Part shown: positions 59,898-64,000 of the stretch, piece by piece | How positions within the stretch are numbered: position 1 is the first letter of the stretch | How the letters are laid out: the number at the start of each line of letters is the position of its first letter | Origin: Holophagaceae bacterium | GTDB taxonomy: Bacteria; Acidobacteriota; Holophagae; Holophagales; Holophagaceae | NCBI GenBank assembly: GCA_021286765.1 | Contig: JAJTBS010000003.1 | Location: 248,001 to 312,000 of the forward strand | Reading direction: 5' to 3' | Length of the DNA: 64,000 nt | The notes under the pieces: generated by a model | What the model was told of the DNA's origin: nothing | Seen by the model: the letters and a program-made list of their open reading frames with translations, nothing else | Databases searched by the model: none | Translations under genes and position numbers: made by a program

Positions 59898-60344
59898 ATG
59901 CCCGTCTGCCGCCACACCATGCACCTGCCTGCCCCCCCGGCGGCGGTCCACCCCCTGCTGTGCCCGGTCCGGGAGCACGACTGGATCGAGGGCTGGCAGG
60001 CCACCATCCTGCGCTCCGCCAGTGGCCTGGCCGAGGAGGGCTGTGTCTTCACCACCCCCGGCCCGGGGGAGGCCGACTGGCTCTGGATGATCGCCCTCCA
60101 CCGACCGGAGCACCTCCGCTTCAGCATCCACGCCCCGGGCTCCCATGCGACCTTCCTGGACCTGCGCCTGGAGGCGGAAGGGGCCGGAGCCCGCCTGGAC
60201 TGGTGCTACGACCTGGTCCCCCTGGCCCCGGCCGGGGAGGCCTTCGCCGCAGCCTACGCGGCCCGGTTCTCCGAGGCCATGGCCCTCCTGGAGCGGCGGC
60301 TGACGCATGTCCTGGCCACGGGTACCATGCTTCGGACGACCTGA
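59898..60344 (+). CDS. SRPBCC-like protein, partner of a MerR regulator
   Basis: This 148-residue protein starts at an ATG with GGAGGAG eight bases upstream. It looks like a START/SRPBCC-fold protein: an N-terminal HTMHLPAPPAAVHPLLCPVREHDW segment, alternating strands (LDLRLEAEGAGARLDWCYDLVPL) and a long C-terminal helix (AFAAAYAARFSEAMALLERRLTHVLA). It may bind a hydrophobic ligand. It is followed 1 bp later by the MerR gene, so the two are co-transcribed. Function unknown. Confidence 0.72.
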   Translation: MPVCRHTMHLPAPPAAVHPLLCPVREHDWIEGWQATILRSASGLAEEGCVFTTPGPGEADWLWMIALHRPEHLRFSIHAPGSHATFLDLRLEAEGAGARLDWCYDLVPLAPAGEAFAAAYAARFSEAMALLERRLTHVLATGTMLRTT

Positions 60345-60345
60345 C

Positions 60346-60933
60346 ATGCTCACCATCAGTGCCCTGGCCCGGCGATTCGGCCTCTCCCGGAGCGCCCTGC
60401 TCCACTACGACCGCATCGGCCTGCTCCGGCCCAGCGGCCGCTCGGCGAAGGACCACCGCCGCTACAGCGAGGCCGACGCCACCCGCCTGGAGGCCATCTG
60501 CACCTACCGCAGGGCGGGCCTGTCCCTGGAGGTGATCCAGACCCTGCTGACGGATTCTCGACGGTTGACGGCCGTCCTGCGGGAGCGCCTGACCGCGCTG
60601 GAGGGGGAAATGGCGACGCTGAGGGGGCAGCAGCGCCTGGTCGCGGGCCTGCTGCAGGAGCCGGGTCTGCTGGAGGGCCTGCAGGCCATGGACAAGGCCA
60701 CCTGGGTGGCCCTGCTCCGGGCTTCGGGCTTCACGGAGGCGGACATGAACCGCTGGCACGGGGCCTTCGAGCGCACTGCGCCGGACCGGCACCAGCGCTT
60801 CCTTGCCTTCCTGGGCATTCCGCCGGAGGAGATCAGCGGGATCCGGGATCGCGCCACACCTTCAGGGCATCCCAGCGCTCCGGGGGATGGAACCGGCAGC
60901 GGAGGCCAGACCAGCTCACCCGCTGAAAGCTGA
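60346..60933 (+). CDS. MerR-family transcriptional regulator
   Basis: This 195-residue protein has a MerR winged HTH at residues 1-70 (LTISALARRFGLSRSALLHYDRIGLLRPSGR, DHRRYSEADATRLEAI), then a dimerisation coiled coil (about 78-112), and an effector-like region with a tail rich in Gly/Ser/Pro. No Cys metal site of the MerR/CueR type is seen, so a small-molecule or protein signal is more likely. The last 101 bp overlap the convergent yraN gene. It follows the SRPBCC-like gene by 1 bp; that protein may supply or bind the signal. Confidence 0.88.
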   Translation: MLTISALARRFGLSRSALLHYDRIGLLRPSGRSAKDHRRYSEADATRLEAICTYRRAGLSLEVIQTLLTDSRRLTAVLRERLTALEGEMATLRGQQRLVAGLLQEPGLLEGLQAMDKATWVALLRASGFTEADMNRWHGAFERTAPDRHQRFLAFLGIPPEEISGIRDRATPSGHPSAPGDGTGSGGQTSSPAES

Positions 60934-61228
60934 CCGCACCCGGCCAGGGCACCCGGTTGAGCCAGCCGCGCAGGGCCTGTTGCAGCCGGAGCCGCTGCTC
61001 AGGTCCCAGGGCCGTGTCGGCGCCCACCCAGGCGCCGGGACGGCGGGCCTTGACCTCCAGGAGCCGCAGTTCCGGCCCCCGGCTCACCAGGAGGTCCAGC
61101 TCCCAACGCCCCAGCTTCTGGCGCCAGGCCACCAGGTCCCAGCCCCGGGCCCAGAGCAGCCAGAGGGTGAGCCGCTCGGCCCGCAGGCCGAGGCGCCGGG
61201 CCGCCTCGCCACGCCGAGTGGACCCCAT
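60833..61228 (-). CDS. YraN-family (UPF0102) predicted nuclease
   Basis: This 131-residue protein has the restriction endonuclease-like core of the family: GEAARRLGLRAERLT, then KLGRWELDLLVSRGPELRLLEVKAR, with E-L-D and E-V-K as the metal-binding D/E and ExK motif. The PD-(D/E)xK pattern is intact. Cellular role of the family is unsettled, with links to recombination. Its 3' end overlaps the MerR gene by 101 bp. It lies 7 bp after the trpB2 gene, on the same strand. Confidence 0.85.
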   Translation of the reverse strand: MGSTRRGEAARRLGLRAERLTLWLLWARGWDLVAWRQKLGRWELDLLVSRGPELRLLEVKARRPGAWVGADTALGPEQRLRLQQALRGWLNRVPWPGAVSFQRVSWSGLRCRFHPPERWDALKVWRDPGSR

Positions 61229-61235
61229 CGGCAGC

Positions 61236-62594
61236 TCAGTCCACCTTCGGCAGGTGGCGCAGGGACTCCTGGATGGCCTCGGCGGGATAGTCGAAGTCCT
61301 CCAGCTTCCCGGAGAAGAAGCGGTCGTAGGAGGCCATGTCGAAGTGGCCGTGGCCTGTGAGGTTGAAGAGGATGGTCTTGGGCTCGCCGGTGGCCTTGCA
61401 GCGCAGGGCCTCGTCGATGGCGGCGCGGATGGCGTGGCAGGACTCGGGCGCGGGCACGATGCCCTCGGCCCTGGCGAAGAGCACGCCGGCCTCGAAGGTG
61501 GCCACCTGGGGCACGGCCACGGCCTCCATCAGGCCCTCGTGCACGAGCTGGGAGACCAGGGGGCTGTCGCCGTGGTACCGCAGGCCGCCGGCGTGGATGC
61601 CGGGGGGCATGAAGTCGTGGCCCAGGGTGTACATCTTCATGATGGGCGTGTAGCCCGTGGCGTCGCCGTAGTCGTAGGCGTAGGCGCCCCGGGTGAGGGT
61701 GGGGCAGCTGGTCGGCTCCACGGCCACCAGGCGGAGGTTGGGCGTCTTCCCCGCGGCCTTGTCCGCCAGGAAGGGCAGGGCGATGCCGCCAAACGAGGAG
61801 CCGCCGCCGCAGGGCCCGAAGATCACGTCCGGCCAGTCCCCGGCCTTCTCGAACTGCTTCCTCGCCTCCAGGCCGATGATGGTCTGGTGCAGCAGCACGT
61901 GGTTCAGCACGGAGCCAAGGCAGTAGTTGGTGTCGGGGCGGCCCGCGGCCTCCTCCACCGCCTCGGAGATGGCGATGCCGAGGGACCCGTCGCTGTCCGG
62001 GTGGGCCGCGAGGATGCCGCGCCCGGCCTGGGTCCGGTCCGTGGGGCTGGCCAGCACCTCGGCCCCCCAGGTCTGCATCATCGAGCGGCGGAAGGGCTTC
62101 TGCTGGTAGCTCACCTTCACCATGTAGACGCGCACCTCGAGCCCGAACATCTGGCCTGCGAAGGCCATGGAGGAGCCCCATTGGCCCGCTCCGGTTTCGG
62201 TGGTCAGGCGCTTGATGCCGACCTGTTTGTTGTAATAGGCCTGGGGCACAGCCGTGTTCGGCTTGTGCGATCCGGCCGGGGAGACGCCCTCATTCTTGTA
62301 GTAGATCCGGGCCGGCGTGCCGAGGGCCTGCTCCAGGCGGACCGCGCGCATGAGGGGCGAGGGCCGCCACAGCCGGTAGATCTCGCGCACTTCGTCGGGG
62401 ATCGGGATCCAGCGCTCCCCCGACATCTCCTGCTCGAGGATGGGGCCCGGGAAGATGGCCAGCATCTGCTCGGGACCGACGGGCTTCCCGTCCGGCCCCA
62501 GGGGCGGCAGGGGCGGGTTGGGTATGTCCGCGACCACGTTGTACCAGTGTGTCGGGATCTCATGCTGCTCGAGGACGAATCGAGTGGCTTGCAC
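61236..62594 (-). CDS. trpB: tryptophan synthase beta chain-like, TrpB2 type
   Basis: This 452-residue PLP enzyme is of the TrpB2 subgroup, longer than TrpB1 (about 400), with an N-terminal extension ([19 protein letters not shown]) typical of TrpB2. The Schiff-base lysine is K111 in GSHKPNT, and the phosphate-binding [11 protein letters not shown] is present. TrpB2 can condense indole and serine without TrpA or act on serine. No trpA is adjacent. The start is GTG with GGAG six bases upstream. It is followed by yraN. Confidence 0.93.
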   Translation of the reverse strand: MQATRFVLEQHEIPTHWYNVVADIPNPPLPPLGPDGKPVGPEQMLAIFPGPILEQEMSGERWIPIPDEVREIYRLWRPSPLMRAVRLEQALGTPARIYYKNEGVSPAGSHKPNTAVPQAYYNKQVGIKRLTTETGAGQWGSSMAFAGQMFGLEVRVYMVKVSYQQKPFRRSMMQTWGAEVLASPTDRTQAGRGILAAHPDSDGSLGIAISEAVEEAAGRPDTNYCLGSVLNHVLLHQTIIGLEARKQFEKAGDWPDVIFGPCGGGSSFGGIALPFLADKAAGKTPNLRLVAVEPTSCPTLTRGAYAYDYGDATGYTPIMKMYTLGHDFMPPGIHAGGLRYHGDSPLVSQLVHEGLMEAVAVPQVATFEAGVLFARAEGIVPAPESCHAIRAAIDEALRCKATGEPKTILFNLTGHGHFDMASYDRFFSGKLEDFDYPAEAIQESLRHLPKVD

Positions 62595-62657
62595 GGGGGA
62601 CTCCTGGGCTGGGGAAGTCGGCCATTCTAGCGTGCCCTGCCTCGGAGTGGCCTGTGC

Positions 62658-63227
62658 CTATTCGTCCCGCCGGGGCAGCAGCAGGCTGCGCTGGACGCGC
62701 TCGAGGTTGCCGTGGATGCGGACGATCTTCCAGGCCAGCACCATGGCGTAGCCCAGCCAGACCCAGAGCAGGCGCGGGTCCACGGGGGTGCGCTTGAGCA
62801 GGTCCGTGCCCATGTCCAGGCGCAGCCCCTGGAGGTACCACACCACCGCGCCGAAGGCGATGATGAGGTAGCCCCAGCGGATCCAGTACGGGCGCAGCCC
62901 CTCCTTCAGTTTCCAGCGCAGGAGCAGCCAGCGGTCAAAGCGGTCGGCCTTCTCCTCGGCGAAGTGCAGGGCCACCAGCTGATCCACCAGGGGGGCGTAG
63001 CGGTGGACCTTCAACTCCTGGATCTCCTCCTCGCCGTTCACCTTGCGCAGGAAGGCCGAGCGGATCTTCCCGATGCACTCCTCCCAGGGCGCCTCCTCCC
63101 GCTGCAGGGACAGGTGCAGGCGCACGATCCCCACCCAGAGCAGGGCCTGGGCCAGCAGCACCACCCACAGGGACCAGCCCTGCCAGCCCTGGGTGCGGAC
63201 GAGTTCGAGGAAGCGGGCGAGATCCAT
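62658..63227 (-). CDS. small membrane protein of unknown function
   Basis: This 189-residue protein has three hydrophobic helices (about 18-37, 116-134 and 153-168) around a charged cytoplasmic-type loop (about 42-110; KVNGEEEIQELKVHRYAPLVDQL). The loop shows no enzymatic motif, and the overall plan (one helix, big loop, two helices) is faintly like TolQ/MotA proteins, but their proline and threonine signatures are not visible. It is divergent from the small basic protein gene. Unknown. Confidence 0.7.
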   Translation of the reverse strand: MDLARFLELVRTQGWQGWSLWVVLLAQALLWVGIVRLHLSLQREEAPWEECIGKIRSAFLRKVNGEEEIQELKVHRYAPLVDQLVALHFAEEKADRFDRWLLLRWKLKEGLRPYWIRWGYLIIAFGAVVWYLQGLRLDMGTDLLKRTPVDPRLLWVWLGYAMVLAWKIVRIHGNLERVQRSLLLPRRDE

Positions 63228-63292
63228 GGAGGGAGTGTAGCCACTCGGCTACCATGGCCGGGAGCGGCCGAATGCCGATGCAGGGGTTTCCA

Positions 63293-63466
63293 ATGACAAC
63301 CAGTGACCTGAAGACCGCGGCGGGCTGGGCCAAGGACTTGGGCGTCCCCGAGAAGAAGCTGAAGGACGCCATCAAGGCCGCCGGCATCGAGCCCGACGCC
63401 AAGAAGGGCGTCTGCGCCTACTACTCCAAGGCATCAGCCGAGAAGGCGAAGAAGGCCCTGAAATAG
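63293..63466 (+). CDS. small lysine-rich helical protein
   Basis: This 57-residue protein starts at an ATG with AGGGG six bases upstream. It is Lys/Ala-rich with a helix-turn-helix-like pattern (AAGWAKDLGVPEKKLKDAIKAAGIEPD), then CAYYSKASAEKAKKALK. The first part resembles a small DNA- or RNA-binding helix pair. The earlier in-frame ATGs at 63254 and 63272 have no better signal. Function unknown. Confidence 0.6.
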   Translation: MTTSDLKTAAGWAKDLGVPEKKLKDAIKAAGIEPDAKKGVCAYYSKASAEKAKKALK

Positions 63467-63697
63467 GTCCTCAGGCGCGGTGGCGTGGTGCCAGCGAGGG
63501 CTGGTATCGCGGTCGAGTTCAGGATCGGCAGTCAGACCGATCTGGCAGGCGTCATATGTGAAGGTGCCTAGTAAAAACTGGCTCAATTTCCGTAATAACC
63601 CGTCTACTTCTATCCCCATGGGCCGCTAGCTCCCCTGATTCACGCGCGCCCGGGAATGAACTGTTCTGCGGTCCAGGTGGGCTCCGGGAGGTTCCTC

Positions 63698-64000
63698 GTG
63701 CACTTTGCGCATCTGTCTTATTCCACGCTCTCCCGGCTGCTCGCCGCCGCCGCACTGGGCCTCGTCCTGGCCTGCGGGGGCGGAGGAGGCGGCTCGACCC
63801 CGCCCCCGCCAAGCGGTGCCTGGGGTACGGCCCAGGGGCTGGAGACGAACCTCCTGTCCGATTCCTACTACCCCCAGGTGGCCGTGGATGGGACGGGCCG
63901 GGCCTTGGTGGTCTGGTTCCGGTTCTCCCGTCCTGGCGTGCCGGCCGACCTCTGGGCCAAGGTCTACGAGCCCGGCCAGGGCTGGCAGCCGGAAGGCACC
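63698..64000 (+). CDS. lipoprotein, partial at the window's right edge
   Basis: A GTG at 63698 with GGGAGG six bases upstream opens a frame that runs to the window end (101 codons, no stop). It encodes a signal peptide and lipobox LVLAC, a glycine run and proline stretch as a tether, then the start of an extracytoplasmic repeat (YPQVAVDGTGRALVVWFRF), similar to beta-propeller units of the kind that carry an AVVVW/ALVVW strand. The gene is cut off. The 231 bp before it contain an AT-rich patch at about 63558-63610 that may hold its promoter; I see nothing else there. Confidence 0.7.
   Translation, partial: MHFAHLSYSTLSRLLAAAALGLVLACGGGGGGSTPPPPSGAWGTAQGLETNLLSDSYYPQVAVDGTGRALVVWFRFSRPGVPADLWAKVYEPGQGWQPEGT

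Overview
The window looks like one contiguous piece of a high-GC, Gram-negative, flagellated, H2-metabolising anaerobe or facultative anaerobe. A Holophagae/Geothrix-type acidobacterium is my best guess. This rests on the HydABC hydrogenase, lipoproteins and an Omp85 protein (outer membrane), the flagellar gene order with a MotE-like protein and a FliY-type rotor subunit, and the overall gene style; it is an inference, not a database match. Genes are densely packed on both strands with many ATGA/TGATG overlaps and many starts of the form GGAGG-N5/6-ATG/GTG. No gap between genes exceeds about 300 bases. I saw no transposase, integrase, CRISPR array or rRNA.

Layout. (1) 55-5455 (+): a three-gene [FeFe]-hydrogenase operon of the electron-bifurcating HydABC kind, in which the NuoF-type subunit carries a C-terminal GltD/NfnB-like NAD(P)H:FAD module. 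(2) 5510-32838: housekeeping and accessory genes. These include an HtrA-type protease, a small heat-shock protein with a candidate RNA thermometer, an FG-GAP lipoprotein, an AtuA-family protein, two acyltransferases (PlsB-like and PlsC-like), ornithine aminotransferase, an NAD(P)-binding SDR, a rhodanese plus MFS pair, a TlpA-like thioredoxin plus Sel1 membrane protein, PurF, MiaA plus a crotonase-fold protein, a sigma-54 activator divergent from a Ser/Thr kinase-TPR protein, and an iron-sulfur repair protein. (3) 32979-34383 (-): ispG-yidD. (4) 34471-46698 (-): a large flagellar operon reading flgB-flgC-fliE-fliF-fliG-fliH-fliI-fliJ-motE-like-fliK-flgD-flgE, closed by a very strong hairpin. 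(5) 46866-52374: a STAS anti-anti-sigma gene followed by an Omp85/BamA-like gene on +, then tRNA-Val(GAC) and glmS on -. (6) 52664-59804 (-): a second flagellar operon flhA-flhF-flhG-fliA-fliM-fliY/N. (7) 59898-64000: an SRPBCC-like plus MerR pair, YraN, a stand-alone TrpB2, small hypothetical proteins and the start of a lipoprotein cut by the window edge.

How it fits together. The two flagellar operons encode rod, hook, hook-length ruler, MS-ring, C-ring switch, export ATPase complex, the export gate subunit FlhA, the placement/number pair FlhF/FlhG and the flagellar sigma factor. fliPQR, flhB, motAB, the L/P rings and flagellin are not here. Sequences matching the sigma-54 -24/-12 pattern lie just upstream of both operon heads, suggesting a sigma-54 then sigma-28 hierarchy.

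The most interesting signals are: a FourU-like hairpin that would sequester the Shine-Dalgarno of the small heat-shock gene (7193-7208) behind a second hairpin; the NuoF-GltD fusion in the hydrogenase; a 1,224-bp minisatellite of 126-bp units inside fliK; paired sigma-54-like promoters on the flagellar operons; and a sigma-54 activator whose GAFTGA loop reads GAFSGA.
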